NCBI RefSeq assembly: GCF_002086795.1
Contig: NZ_MVIM01000009.1
Location: 62,001 to 126,000 of the forward strand
Length of the DNA stretch: 64,000 nt
Direction: 5' to 3'
DNA from: Mycolicibacterium tusciae
Lineage (GTDB): Bacteria > Actinomycetota > Actinomycetes > Mycobacteriales > Mycobacteriaceae
Shown here: piece after piece, positions 17,681 to 26,103 of the stretch
How the letters are laid out: every line of letters starts with the position of its first letter
Numbering within the stretch: the first letter of the stretch is position 1
Made by a program: the position numbers and the translations under genes
Notes under the pieces: generated by a model
Database searches by the model: none
What the model was told of the DNA's origin: nothing
Seen by the model: only the letters and a program-made list of their open reading frames with translations

Positions 17681-20073
17681 GGCGCGGGGACCAGCTGCCG
17701 TTCCAACTCCAGGACCTGGCGGGTGGTCTTCACCACGGTGTCGGGATTAAGGCTCATCGAGTCGATGCCGATCCGGACCAGGAAATCGGCCATGTCCGGA
17801 TAGTCTGACGGGGCCTGTCCGCACAGCCCGGAGTGAATCCCGTTGCGGCGGCAACCATCGACGGCCAACCGGATCATCTCCTTGACGCCCTCGTCGCGTT
17901 CGTCGTAGTCGAAGGCGACGATCTCGCTGTCCCGGTCGACGCCGAGCGTCAACTGGGTCAGGTCGTTGGAGCCGATGGAGAAGCCGTCGAAGCGCTTGGC
18001 GAATTCGTCGATCAGGATCACGTTGTTCGGGATCTCGCACATCGCGTACACCTTGAGCCCGTTCTCGCCTCGCCGCAGGCCCAGTTCCGCCATCGTCTGC
18101 AGGACCAGGTCGGCCTCGGCGATGCGACGGACAAACGGGAGCATGAGGATGACATTGGTCAAGCCCATGTCATCGCGAACCCGTTGCATTGCACGGCATT
18201 CCAGCGCGAAGCCCTCGGCGTAGGCCGGATGCGCATAGCGGGAGGCGCCGCGGAATCCGATCATCGGGTTACTTTCGGACGGCTCGAAGCTCTGCCCGCC
18301 GATCAGGCTGGCGTACTCGTTGGACTTGAAGTCCGACATCCGCACCACGACGGGCTTGGGCCAGAAGGCGGCGGCGATGGTGCCGATTCCCTCGGAGAGC
18401 CGCTCGACGAAGAACGCACTGCCATTGGTGTAACCCTGAGTGAGTTGATCGATGGTCTGGCGTGCGTCCGGGTCGTCCACCTTCTCCGGGTGCAGTAGGG
18501 CGAGCGGGTGCACCCGGATGTACTCGCTGATGATGAATTCCATGCGGGCCAGTCCCACGCCGTCGTTCGGTAGGAACGACGTTTTGAACGCGAGGTCGGG
18601 GTTGCCGAGGTTGAGCATGATCTGCGTCCGGGGCCGCGCCAGGTCGCCGACTTCGGTGTGGTCCACGTGGAAACCCACAGCGCCCTCGTATACCCGGCCG
18701 GTATCGCCCTCCGCGCAGGACACCGTCACCACCTGGCCGTCGGGTACGGAGGTGGTCGCGTCACCGGTGCCCACCACAGCGGGGATGCCGAGTTCGCGGG
18801 CGATGATCGATGCGTGGCAGGTGCGGCCGCCGCGGTTGGTGACGATCGCCGCGGCGGTCTTCATGACCGGCTCCCAATCGGGTGTGGTGGTGTCGGCAAT
18901 CAGCACCTCGCCGGGCTTGAACGCCGCTAGCTGCGTTAGGTTCTCGACCCTTCTTGCCGCACCCGAGGCGATCCTTTCACCCACCGAGCGGCCCTCGGTG
19001 ATGATCTCGCCCTTGCCCTCGAGCACATAGGTTTCCAGTGCGGTCACGCTGTGCTGGGAGGCCACCGTCTCAGGTCGGGCCTGGACGATGTAGAGCTTTC
19101 CGTCGAGACCGTCCTTGGCCCACTCGATGTCCATCGGCCTGCCGTAGTGCGCCTCGATCGAGCAGGCATAGCCGGCCAGCTCCAACACGTCGGTATCGGT
19201 GAGGCAGAACCGGGTGCGGTCGGCCTTCGGGGTCGGGATGTTCCTCGTGGTGTTCTTGGTCTCGCCATCGACGAGGATCATCTTCACGGCCTTATCGCCG
19301 CGCAGGCGCCGGAGGACGGTGCGGCAGCCGGCGAGATACGTCGGCTTGTGAACGTAGAACTCGTCCGGGTCGACGGCGCCCTGAACCACGTTCTCGCCGA
19401 GGCCGTAGGCGCCGGTGATGAAGACGGTGTCGCGGAAGCCCGATTCGGTGTCCAGCGAGAACATCACACCGGATGACGCGATGTCGGAGCGCACCATCTT
19501 CATCACGCCGATCGACAGCGAAACCTTGAAATGGTCAAAGCCCTGGTCGATTCGGTAGTGAATCGCCCGGTCGGTGAACAGGCTGGCGAAGCACCGTCGG
19601 CAGGTGTCAAGGAGACTTTGTTCGCCCTTGATGTTGAGATACGAATCCTGCTGTCCAGCGAAGCTGGCGGTCGGCAGGTCCTCGGCAGTCGCCGAACTGC
19701 GCACCGCAAGGCTGACCTCTTCGCCGTATTCCCGCTGCAGAGCGCGGTATCCGTCAAGAATCGCGGCGGCCAGATCGTCGGGTAGTCCGGCGCCGTAGAC
19801 GATCTCGCGGGCGCGCTTGGCTTTACGCGCCAGCGCGGCGACGTCGGCAGGGTCGATGTCGTCTAGTTCGGCGTGCAGGCGGCCCCACGCCCCGGCCTCG
19901 TCCAGCATGTGGCGATAGGCGGCAGCGGTGATGGCGAATCCGTGCGGAACGCGCACGCCCTGCGCGGAGAGCTTCTGGAACATCTCGCCGAGTGAGGCGT
20001 TCTTACCGCCAACGAGCGGCACATCATCGATGGCCATGTCTTCGAAGAAGCGAACGTATTCAGGTGTACCCAT
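17677..20073 (-). CDS. ppsA: Phosphoenolpyruvate synthase / PEP-utilising enzyme
   Basis: A 798-residue enzyme, about the length of E. coli PpsA. The ATP-grasp domain is N-terminal (VPLVGGKNASLGEMF; AVRSSATAEDLPTASFAGQQ). The phosphohistidine domain has GGRTCHASIIARELGIPAVV. The C-terminal PEP/pyruvate barrel has GSNDLTQLTLGVDRDS and SGLCGQAPSDYP. It interconverts pyruvate + ATP and PEP + AMP + Pi. The ATG at 20073 was chosen because GAGAGGAC lies just upstream and the protein then begins MGTPEYVRFFEDM like relatives; an extension to 20160 would run over a DosR box. It is the first gene of the five-gene operon. With nifJ downstream it could set the PEP-pyruvate balance, gluconeogenic or ATP-yielding. 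Confidence 0.92.
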   Translation of the reverse strand: MGTPEYVRFFEDMAIDDVPLVGGKNASLGEMFQKLSAQGVRVPHGFAITAAAYRHMLDEAGAWGRLHAELDDIDPADVAALARKAKRAREIVYGAGLPDDLAAAILDGYRALQREYGEEVSLAVRSSATAEDLPTASFAGQQDSYLNIKGEQSLLDTCRRCFASLFTDRAIHYRIDQGFDHFKVSLSIGVMKMVRSDIASSGVMFSLDTESGFRDTVFITGAYGLGENVVQGAVDPDEFYVHKPTYLAGCRTVLRRLRGDKAVKMILVDGETKNTTRNIPTPKADRTRFCLTDTDVLELAGYACSIEAHYGRPMDIEWAKDGLDGKLYIVQARPETVASQHSVTALETYVLEGKGEIITEGRSVGERIASGAARRVENLTQLAAFKPGEVLIADTTTPDWEPVMKTAAAIVTNRGGRTCHASIIARELGIPAVVGTGDATTSVPDGQVVTVSCAEGDTGRVYEGAVGFHVDHTEVGDLARPRTQIMLNLGNPDLAFKTSFLPNDGVGLARMEFIISEYIRVHPLALLHPEKVDDPDARQTIDQLTQGYTNGSAFFVERLSEGIGTIAAAFWPKPVVVRMSDFKSNEYASLIGGQSFEPSESNPMIGFRGASRYAHPAYAEGFALECRAMQRVRDDMGLTNVILMLPFVRRIAEADLVLQTMAELGLRRGENGLKVYAMCEIPNNVILIDEFAKRFDGFSIGSNDLTQLTLGVDRDSEIVAFDYDERDEGVKEMIRLAVDGCRRNGIHSGLCGQAPSDYPDMADFLVRIGIDSMSLNPDTVVKTTRQVLELERQLVPAP

Positions 20074-20145
20074 GACGTGTCCTCTCGTCGCACGGCACCA
20101 CTGCCGCCCACGTGCCCAACCTCCCACTTCGGTAGGTGGGTACAC

Positions 20146-20205
20146 AGGGCCGAAGGTCACTCGAATGGGTGACGCTACGACGTCACGCGACCCCCAAAGG
20201 TCCGA
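20146..20205 (-). promoter_or_regulatory. Two DosR-like boxes between ppsA and gap
   Basis: On the minus strand GTGACCTTCGGCCCT (20160 to 20146) and GGACCTTTGGGGGTC (about 20203 to 20189) match the DosR core. They lie 73 and about 116 nt before the ppsA start. The intergenic region of about 300 nt (20074-20379) contains no gene and is shared with the divergent gap gene, which starts 175 nt beyond the distal box. A CCCAC/GTGGG inverted repeat (about 20123-20140) also lies in the ppsA leader. Confidence 0.65.
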
Positions 20206-20379
20206 CCGCCGATCAGCGGTCTGGATCGAGTCCGATTGTCACAGAGCGCGTTGCGACCGGTATCGCGTGATCCACGAACCGGTGACCTCGTGCTCTATTG
20301 CGCGGCGGCGGGTGTCGTCAGACTCGGCACGGCGCCTGATGCGGCACCGGGACGACTGATGCAAAAGGGAGACTCAATC

Positions 20380-21396
20380 ATGGCAATCAGGGTTGGCGTC
20401 AACGGCTTCGGCCGAGTGGGCCGGAACTTCTTCCGTGCGGTCGACGTGCAAAGGGCCGTCGGCAGCACCGACATCGAGATCGTGGCGGTCAACGACCTCA
20501 CCGACATCACGACGCTGGCGCATCTCCTCAAGTACGACTCCGTCCTGGGACGGCTACCGCACGAGGTGTCGGCGGATGGCGATGACCTGCTAGTGGGAAG
20601 TCGACGGATCAAGGTTTGGTCGGTCGCCGACGGGCCTGCGGCAGTGCCGTGGGGAGACCTTGGTGTCGACGTCGTCATCGAGTCGACCGGCCGGTACACC
20701 GCCGCCGAGCAGGCCAGGGGTCACCTCCACGGAGGTGCGAAGAAGGTGGTGGTGTCCGCCACCTCGAAGGGTGCCGACCTCACGGTCGTGATGGGCGTCA
20801 ACCACCGCGACTACGACGGTACCCAGACCGTGGTGTCGAACGCGTCCTGCACCACCAATTGCCTGGCGCCGATGGCGAAGGTGCTCGACGAGGTGTTCGG
20901 CATCGAACGCGGACTGATGACCACCATTCACGCCTACACCCCGGATCAGAACCTGCAGGACGCCCCGCACCGGGACCTGCGCCGCGCCAGGGCCGCGGCT
21001 CTCAACGTGGTGCCGACGTCCACTGGTGCCGCTCGGGCGATCAGCGTGGTGCTGCCGCAACTCGAGGGCCGCCTCGACGGTTACGCACTTCGTGTGCCGG
21101 TGCCCACCGGCTCGGCGACCGACCTCACCGTAACGGTCCGCGAACCGGCGACGGTTGAAACCGTCAACGCCGCCTTCGCGGCCGCGGCCGCAGGCGAACT
21201 CGGGCGCTACCTCACCTACACCGATGACCCCATCGTCTCCTCCGACATCGTGACCGACCCGTCGTCGTGCATCTTCGACTCCGGGCTCACGAAGGTCAGC
21301 GGTGACCTGGTGAAGATTGTCGGCTGGTATGACAACGAGTGGGGCTACTCGAACCGCCTCGTCGATCTGACCGACCTGGTCGCCTCAACTCTCTGA
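20380..21396 (+). CDS. gap: Glyceraldehyde-3-phosphate dehydrogenase, type I (accessory copy)
   Basis: A 338-residue enzyme that oxidises glyceraldehyde-3-phosphate to 1,3-bisphosphoglycerate with NAD+. The Rossmann start is IRVGVNGFGRVGRNFFRA, the catalytic Cys is in SNASCTTNCLAP, the catalytic His follows in TIHAYTPDQ, and the end is WYDNEWGYSNRLVDL. The ATG at 20380 follows AAAGGGAG; an in-frame ATG at 20358 would add seven residues. No pgk or tpi is adjacent, so this is probably a second copy rather than the housekeeping gap of the gap-pgk-tpi operon. It diverges from the PEP synthase operon across DosR-like boxes, which suggests joint control of lower glycolysis during hypoxia. Confidence 0.93.
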   Translation: MAIRVGVNGFGRVGRNFFRAVDVQRAVGSTDIEIVAVNDLTDITTLAHLLKYDSVLGRLPHEVSADGDDLLVGSRRIKVWSVADGPAAVPWGDLGVDVVIESTGRYTAAEQARGHLHGGAKKVVVSATSKGADLTVVMGVNHRDYDGTQTVVSNASCTTNCLAPMAKVLDEVFGIERGLMTTIHAYTPDQNLQDAPHRDLRRARAAALNVVPTSTGAARAISVVLPQLEGRLDGYALRVPVPTGSATDLTVTVREPATVETVNAAFAAAAAGELGRYLTYTDDPIVSSDIVTDPSSCIFDSGLTKVSGDLVKIVGWYDNEWGYSNRLVDLTDLVASTL

Positions 21397-21442
21397 GGAT
21401 CTTTGAGGACCGCGAGTCGGAACGACGTTGTCCCCACGGGTT

Positions 21443-21458
21443 GAGGACTTGCGACCCT
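21443..21458 (+). promoter_or_regulatory. DosR-like box before the WS/DGAT operon
   Basis: GAGGACTTGCGACCCT fits the DosR core (G-GGACTT-NGNCCCT). It lies 36 nt before the ATG at 21494. The box falls inside the longer reading frame that begins at 21428, which supports the downstream start for the acyltransferase. Confidence 0.6.
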
Positions 21459-21493
21459 GCCGCGACAACCGTCGCACCGCGCAAGGTCATTGC

Positions 21494-22891
21494 ATGGAGC
21501 ACCTCACGACGCTCGATGCGAGCTTCCTGCAGGCCGAGGATTCCGATTCCCACGTGAGCCTGGCGGTCGGCGGCGTGTCGATCGTGGCAGGACCGACGCC
21601 CGATTACGGCGATCTGGTGTCGGCGTTCGCCGACCGAGCGCAGGCCATCCCGCGCTGCACCCAGGTGCTGCGCACGCACCCGTTCGACCTCGGCGCACCG
21701 GAATGGGTGCACGACCCCAACTTCGATGTTGCGCACCACCTCCACCGCATCGCGTTGCCTCATCCGGGAGACGACTCCGCGCTGTTCGGGGCGATCGCCG
21801 GCATCATGGAACAACGGCTGGACCGCGATCGCCCGCTGTGGGAGTGCTGGATCATCGAGGGACTCACCGACGATAGGTGGGCGCTGTTGATGAAAATCCA
21901 CCACTGCATAGCCGACGGCATCGCCACCACGCAGATGCTGGCAAAGCTCAGCGACGGCGGCGCTCAGGAGACTTTCGCGACCAGTATCCGCGCTGCGCGG
22001 GAGTCCGGCGAATCTATCCTCGATCTGCTGCGGCCCAGGCTGAACCCGCTGAACTGGATGGGCGGCATTTGGCAGGCGACGCTCGCTGCGACCAGCGCCG
22101 CCGAACACGCCGTGGTCGGGGCCGCCGAACTGACGGCTCGTGTGCTCACCACCGCGCAGGAGTCTTCACTGAACGGACCCATCACCAAGATGCGTCGCTA
22201 CAGCGCCGCGCGCGTCGACCTGGCCGTGATGAAGCAGGTGTGCCGGGATTTCGACGTCACGCTCAACGACGTGGCGTTGGCGGCAATCACCAGCGGTTAC
22301 CGGATGATCTTGCTCGACCGCGGCGAAACGCCGGGACCCCATGCACTGCGCACGCTGGTCCCCGTCTCGATGCGTTCGGTGGACGACTTCGATGTGACTG
22401 ACAACCGGGTGTCGGCGATGTTGCCGCTCTTGCCGGTCGATGAACCCGATCCCGTCAAGCAGTTGGAGATCGTCCACCAGCGACTGGCCGAGGCCAAGGG
22501 AAGCGGTCAACGGGAAGGCGGCAGCGCCGTTCTCGCCGTGACAGGCAGCATTCCATTTGCATTCTCGGCGTGGGCGATTCGACTGCTGACCCGCCTGCCG
22601 CAGAAGTCGGTATCCGCGTTGGCGACGAATGTGCCGGGGCCCCGCACCCGGCAGCGGCTGATGGGTCGGGACGTGTTGGAGATCCTGCCGGTGCCGCCGA
22701 TCGCCCTTCACCTGCGCACCGGTATCGCGATGCTCAGCTACGCCGACCGCTTCTTCTTCGGCATCACCGCAGATTTTGACAACGCACCCGACGTCGACGC
22801 GCTCGCCCGTGGGATCGAGGACGCCGTACAACACCTGGCGACCCTCGGCGGCTCGCGACGACAGACACGAGCGGCAGGTGACCACAGATGA
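21494..22891 (+). CDS. Wax ester synthase / diacylglycerol acyltransferase (WS/DGAT)
   Basis: A 465-residue enzyme that esterifies long-chain acyl-CoA with diacylglycerol or fatty alcohol, making storage triacylglycerol or wax ester at the membrane. The catalytic motif HHxxxDG is present as MKIHHCIADGIATTQ (about residues 133-147). The protein begins MEHLTTLDASFLQAED, typical of mycobacterial Tgs proteins, and shows the C-terminal NVPGPRTR motif. The start at 21494 was preferred to 21428, which lies within the promoter region. It is the first of four overlapping genes. The DosR box upstream fits the known hypoxic induction of TAG synthesis (Tgs1/Rv3130c). Confidence 0.92.
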   Translation: MEHLTTLDASFLQAEDSDSHVSLAVGGVSIVAGPTPDYGDLVSAFADRAQAIPRCTQVLRTHPFDLGAPEWVHDPNFDVAHHLHRIALPHPGDDSALFGAIAGIMEQRLDRDRPLWECWIIEGLTDDRWALLMKIHHCIADGIATTQMLAKLSDGGAQETFATSIRAARESGESILDLLRPRLNPLNWMGGIWQATLAATSAAEHAVVGAAELTARVLTTAQESSLNGPITKMRRYSAARVDLAVMKQVCRDFDVTLNDVALAAITSGYRMILLDRGETPGPHALRTLVPVSMRSVDDFDVTDNRVSAMLPLLPVDEPDPVKQLEIVHQRLAEAKGSGQREGGSAVLAVTGSIPFAFSAWAIRLLTRLPQKSVSALATNVPGPRTRQRLMGRDVLEILPVPPIALHLRTGIAMLSYADRFFFGITADFDNAPDVDALARGIEDAVQHLATLGGSRRQTRAAGDHR

Positions 22892-24261
22892 CCGAATTCA
22901 TGCGAAGCAGTGATGCTTTCACCTGGGCTATGGAAAGCGATCCTCGGTTGCGATCCACGGTGGTCACGGTGATCATGCTCGACCGATCGCCGGACTGGAA
23001 CGAAGTGCGCGATCGCTTCGACGTCATTTCGCGCATGGTGCCGATGGTGCGCCAGCGTGTCGTTCCTTCGCCGCCGCCCGCACCGCCGAGGTGGGAGCAC
23101 GCCCCAGACTTCGACCTCGACTTCCACATGCGCCGAGTGACGGCACCCTCGCCCGGCACCATCGACACGGTGCTGGAGATGGCGCGGGTCGCGGCCATGG
23201 AGGACTTCGACCGGGCCCGCCCCCTGTGGGAGGCCACGCTGATCGACGGACTCGAAAACGACGGCGCAGCAATGCTTCTCAAATTCCACCATGCGCTGAC
23301 CGACGGAGTCGGAGGCATCCAGATCGGGATGATCCTCTTCGATCTGTCCGAGGTCCCCGATAAGCACGGTTCGGTGGCGGCACTGCCCGAGGAGCCCCCG
23401 CCGCCCTGGCTACGCGGCTACCGCGACACCGCGCGATACGGCGCCGGCTTGGTGACGGACGCGGTGACGGGCGCTCTGAGGACGGTTCCGAAGCTGATTG
23501 CCAACGGCATTCTGAACCCGGTGGAAACCGCTTCGTCGGCAGCCGAGTTGGCCGCCTCGGTCTACCGCACCATGCGCCCGGTCAGCCGGACCGGTTCGTC
23601 GCTGATGAACAAGCGCAGCCTTGTCCGCAGGCTCGGCGTGCTCGAAGTCCCGTTCGGACAGCTGAGGGCCGCCGCGCACCAGGGCGGCGGTGCGTTGAAC
23701 GACGCGTTCGTCGCCGGCGTCGCCGGAGGGCTGCGCCTCTACCACGAAAAGCACGGCGTCGCGGTCGGCGACCTTCACCTGACGATGCCGATGAGCCTGC
23801 GCGAAGAGGGCGACGACATGGGCGGCAACCGCATCACCATAATGCGGTTCGACGTGCCGGTCGGCACCGCCGATCCCGAGGAGCGAATCCGCCAGATCCA
23901 CGACAGGACCGCCAAGGTGCGTCACGAGAAGTCGCTGCCGTACACGCAGTGGATCGCCGGCGCTCTGAACATGATGCCGCGCTGGTACATCGGCTCGATC
24001 CTGCGCAATGTCGACTTCCTGTGCAGCGACGTGCCGGGAATACCGGTGCCCGTGTTCCTTGGCGGCGCCAAGGTGTTGACGCAGTACGGATTCGGCCCGA
24101 CAATCGGCTCGGCGGTCAACGTCACGCTGCTGACATACGTGGACGTGTGCACGCTCGGCATCGACGTGGACACCGGCGCGATTCCCGACCACGACGTATT
24201 CATGGACAGCCTCGTCGCCGGTTTCGACGAGGTGTTGGCGCTTGGCTTGGGCCATGTCTAG
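22888..24261 (+). CDS. Second wax ester synthase / diacylglycerol acyltransferase
   Basis: A 457-residue WS/DGAT paralogue with the active-site motif KFHHALTDGVGGIQ and the conserved C-terminal SDVPGIPVP. It begins MTEFMRSSDAFTWAMESD, and the ATG overlaps the stop of the preceding acyltransferase (ATGA). Two different WS/DGAT enzymes made from one message may differ in acyl acceptor or form a heteromer; the sequence does not decide this. Cytoplasmic and membrane-peripheral by family. The downstream membrane protein gene overlaps its last 8 nt. Confidence 0.92.
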   Translation: MTEFMRSSDAFTWAMESDPRLRSTVVTVIMLDRSPDWNEVRDRFDVISRMVPMVRQRVVPSPPPAPPRWEHAPDFDLDFHMRRVTAPSPGTIDTVLEMARVAAMEDFDRARPLWEATLIDGLENDGAAMLLKFHHALTDGVGGIQIGMILFDLSEVPDKHGSVAALPEEPPPPWLRGYRDTARYGAGLVTDAVTGALRTVPKLIANGILNPVETASSAAELAASVYRTMRPVSRTGSSLMNKRSLVRRLGVLEVPFGQLRAAAHQGGGALNDAFVAGVAGGLRLYHEKHGVAVGDLHLTMPMSLREEGDDMGGNRITIMRFDVPVGTADPEERIRQIHDRTAKVRHEKSLPYTQWIAGALNMMPRWYIGSILRNVDFLCSDVPGIPVPVFLGGAKVLTQYGFGPTIGSAVNVTLLTYVDVCTLGIDVDTGAIPDHDVFMDSLVAGFDEVLALGLGHV

Positions 24262-24715
24262 GACGAATGGTCGAGGCATCGCGGTCGTCGGCATCGTCGG
24301 CGCGGCCGGCCTCGCGACGCTCGTGCTCGTGCCGGGGTTGCGCCTCGGTGCGGACGCGCCGTGGTTGGGTGCTTTGGTCATTCTCGCTCCCACGGCGGCG
24401 CTGTTGGCCGCTACGGGATTCCGGCACTATGGGCTTGGACGCGCGGTGGCCGTCGCGGCCGTCGTCTCGGTCCTTGCAGGCGGCATCAGCTGGCTCGTCG
24501 CGGTATTCACGTTGGTGAGGGCGCTGAGCGGGGCGGGCGTCGGGCTCGCCTGGGCGATACTGCTGTTCCTCACTCCTGCTGTGTCGGTGCTCGGCCTCGG
24601 CGTGCTGGCGTTGCGCGTTGTTGCAGAGCGGTCCGCGCCAGGCGAGCCGTCGGACGCGGTACAGAAATCAGCGCCGTCGGCGGAGTGGGACGAATGGCCG
24701 ACCAACCTTCGGTAG
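24254..24715 (+). CDS. Small integral membrane protein of the lipid operon
   Basis: A 153-residue protein with about four hydrophobic segments (about residues 8-28, 32-50, 58-82 and 92-118). It ends in a hydrophilic tail rich in Ser, Ala and Glu, ...SAEWDEWPTNLR. The ATG at 24254 gives MSRTNGRG and lies within the end of the upstream WS/DGAT gene; a TTG at 24242 is an alternative. I do not recognise a family. Its place between WS/DGAT and a PlsC-type acyltransferase suggests a membrane scaffold or transport role in storage-lipid synthesis, which is inference only. Confidence 0.7.
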   Translation: MSRTNGRGIAVVGIVGAAGLATLVLVPGLRLGADAPWLGALVILAPTAALLAATGFRHYGLGRAVAVAAVVSVLAGGISWLVAVFTLVRALSGAGVGLAWAILLFLTPAVSVLGLGVLALRVVAERSAPGEPSDAVQKSAPSAEWDEWPTNLR

Positions 24716-25503
24716 TCGCGAAATGGGATCGGGGTCTCACGCGACGGGTCGTGGACCTGCACCGCCCGATTGTGAAGAGCTACTTCCGTTCTCAGGTACT
24801 GGGCTTGGAGAACATTCCGCATGGTCCGGCGCTGATGGTGGCAAATCACTCGGGTGGGCTCATCACCGTCGACATGTCGGTACTGGCCGTCGACTACTAC
24901 AAGACCTTCGGATACGAGCGGCCGCTCTACGCGCTGGCCCACGACAACATGTTTCGCGGACCGGTGGCCGGGTTTCTCGAGCGCACGGGTGTCATCCGAG
25001 CCACCCCCGAGCACGCCGCCGAGGCCCTAGCGACGGGTGGCCTGGTGCTCGTCTTCCCTGGCGGGGATTACGACGTCTACCGGCCCACCCGGCGGGAGAA
25101 CGTCATTGATTTCGGCGGGCGTACCGGGTACGTGACGACGGCGATCGAGGCCGGCGTGCCCATCGTTCCCGCGGTGTCGATCGGCGGCCAGGAAAACCAG
25201 TTTTACCTGACCAGAGGCACGTGGCTGGCGCGGGCGCTGGGTCTGACTGCCCTCGAGCGCAATCTCTTTCGGACCAACATCCTTCCGATAACCATCGGCT
25301 TCCCGTTCGGCGTCAGTGTGGTGTTGCCGATCAACATGCCGCTGCCTACGAAGATCGTCACGCAAGTGTTGCCGGCGATCGACATCGCCGCAGAGTTCGG
25401 CGACGACCCCGATGTGCGGAGGGTCGACGCCCACGTGCGCGCGGTGATGCAGCACGCCCTGGTCGGATTGGCGCGCAAGCGTCGGCTGCCCGTCATCGGG
25501 TGA
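24694..25503 (+). CDS. PlsC-type 1-acylglycerol-phosphate acyltransferase family protein
   Basis: A 269-residue protein beginning MADQPSVVAKWDRGLTRR. The acyltransferase block I motif is NHSGGLITVD (H-x4-D variant), and block III is FPGGDYDVYRPT. It belongs to the lysophospholipid acyltransferase superfamily, close to mycobacterial members resembling plant DAGAT (PES/phytyl ester type). Either lysophosphatidate acylation or a DAG acyltransferase role is possible. The start at 24694 was chosen because it is the first Met giving the usual N-terminus. It overlaps the preceding gene by 22 nt. It completes a four-gene wax ester/TAG operon. Confidence 0.87.
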   Translation: MADQPSVVAKWDRGLTRRVVDLHRPIVKSYFRSQVLGLENIPHGPALMVANHSGGLITVDMSVLAVDYYKTFGYERPLYALAHDNMFRGPVAGFLERTGVIRATPEHAAEALATGGLVLVFPGGDYDVYRPTRRENVIDFGGRTGYVTTAIEAGVPIVPAVSIGGQENQFYLTRGTWLARALGLTALERNLFRTNILPITIGFPFGVSVVLPINMPLPTKIVTQVLPAIDIAAEFGDDPDVRRVDAHVRAVMQHALVGLARKRRLPVIG

Positions 25504-25598
25504 CTCGAGACCTTGCTGCCGCAGCTGCCACACGCTCGAGGGATCGGCCGCCCTCCGGCGCTGGCAGAATGTCCACGTCCTTCGGGTCCTGAATTTGT

Positions 25599-25611
25599 GG
25601 GACTTTTGGCC
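25599..25611 (+). promoter_or_regulatory. DosR-like box before the PPOX-type gene
   Basis: GGGACTTTTGGCC at 25599-25611 is one of the best DosR half-site matches in the window. It lies 38 nt before the ATG at 25649. A second, weaker sequence, GTCCTTCGGGTCC (25577-25589), lies 22 nt upstream, the spacing of paired boxes. Confidence 0.65.
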
Positions 25612-25648
25612 GCATTCTCGGGCACAGGCGTTCGGTAGCGTTGCGGCC

Positions 25649-26083
25649 ATGACCACACCGACTCAACCGATCTCCATCCTGCCGGAGACGGAATGCTGGA
25701 GCCTCATGTCTAGTGCCTCGCTGGGACGGCTTGTCACGAGCGTCGACGGTCAGCCGGACATTTTTCCCGTCAACTTCGTCGTGCAGCACAAGACGGTGTT
25801 GTTTCGCACAGCGGAGGGCACCAAATTGGTCAGCTCGGCCATCAACAACAACGTGCTGTTCGAAGTCGACGACCACAATGCGGTCGAGGGCTGGAGCGTC
25901 ATCGTCAAGGGGATAGCACGGTCGATGCGTACCGATGCCGAGATCGACGAGGCCGAGCGGGCGCAGCTGCTGCCGTGGACCGCCACGGTCAAGCAGCACT
26001 ACGTGCGTATCCGCCCGCTGAGCGTCAGCGGCCGGCGCTTCACCTTCGGATCCGAGCCGGACCGCGACTTCACGATCGCGTGA
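25649..26083 (+). CDS. Pyridoxamine 5'-phosphate oxidase-fold flavin/F420-binding protein (Rv3129-like)
   Basis: A 144-residue split-barrel protein of the pyridoxamine-phosphate oxidase-like family. The N-terminal part has CWSLMSSASLGRLVTS and FPVNFVVQHKTVLFRTAEGT, which is the usual start of these FMN or F420 binders. The C-terminus ends YVRIRPLSVSGRRFTFG. The start at 25649 (MTTPTQPIS) is preferred, since the longer frame overlaps the DosR box. M. tuberculosis Rv3129, in the same family, belongs to the DosR regulon. The substrate is unknown; a redox or haem/flavin-binding role is likely. Confidence 0.8.
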   Translation: MTTPTQPISILPETECWSLMSSASLGRLVTSVDGQPDIFPVNFVVQHKTVLFRTAEGTKLVSSAINNNVLFEVDDHNAVEGWSVIVKGIARSMRTDAEIDEAERAQLLPWTATVKQHYVRIRPLSVSGRRFTFGSEPDRDFTIA

Positions 26084-26103
26084 GTCGGCGCGTCGACGCC
26101 TAC

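Noticed and set aside
16400..17803. 467-residue plus-strand ORF opposite the trehalose gene
   Set aside because: It has no family motifs and runs antisense to two conserved enzymes.
20074..20160. N-terminal extension of PEP synthase to 20160
   Set aside because: It would overlap the DosR-like box, and the Met at 20073 with GAGAGGAC upstream gives the family N-terminus.
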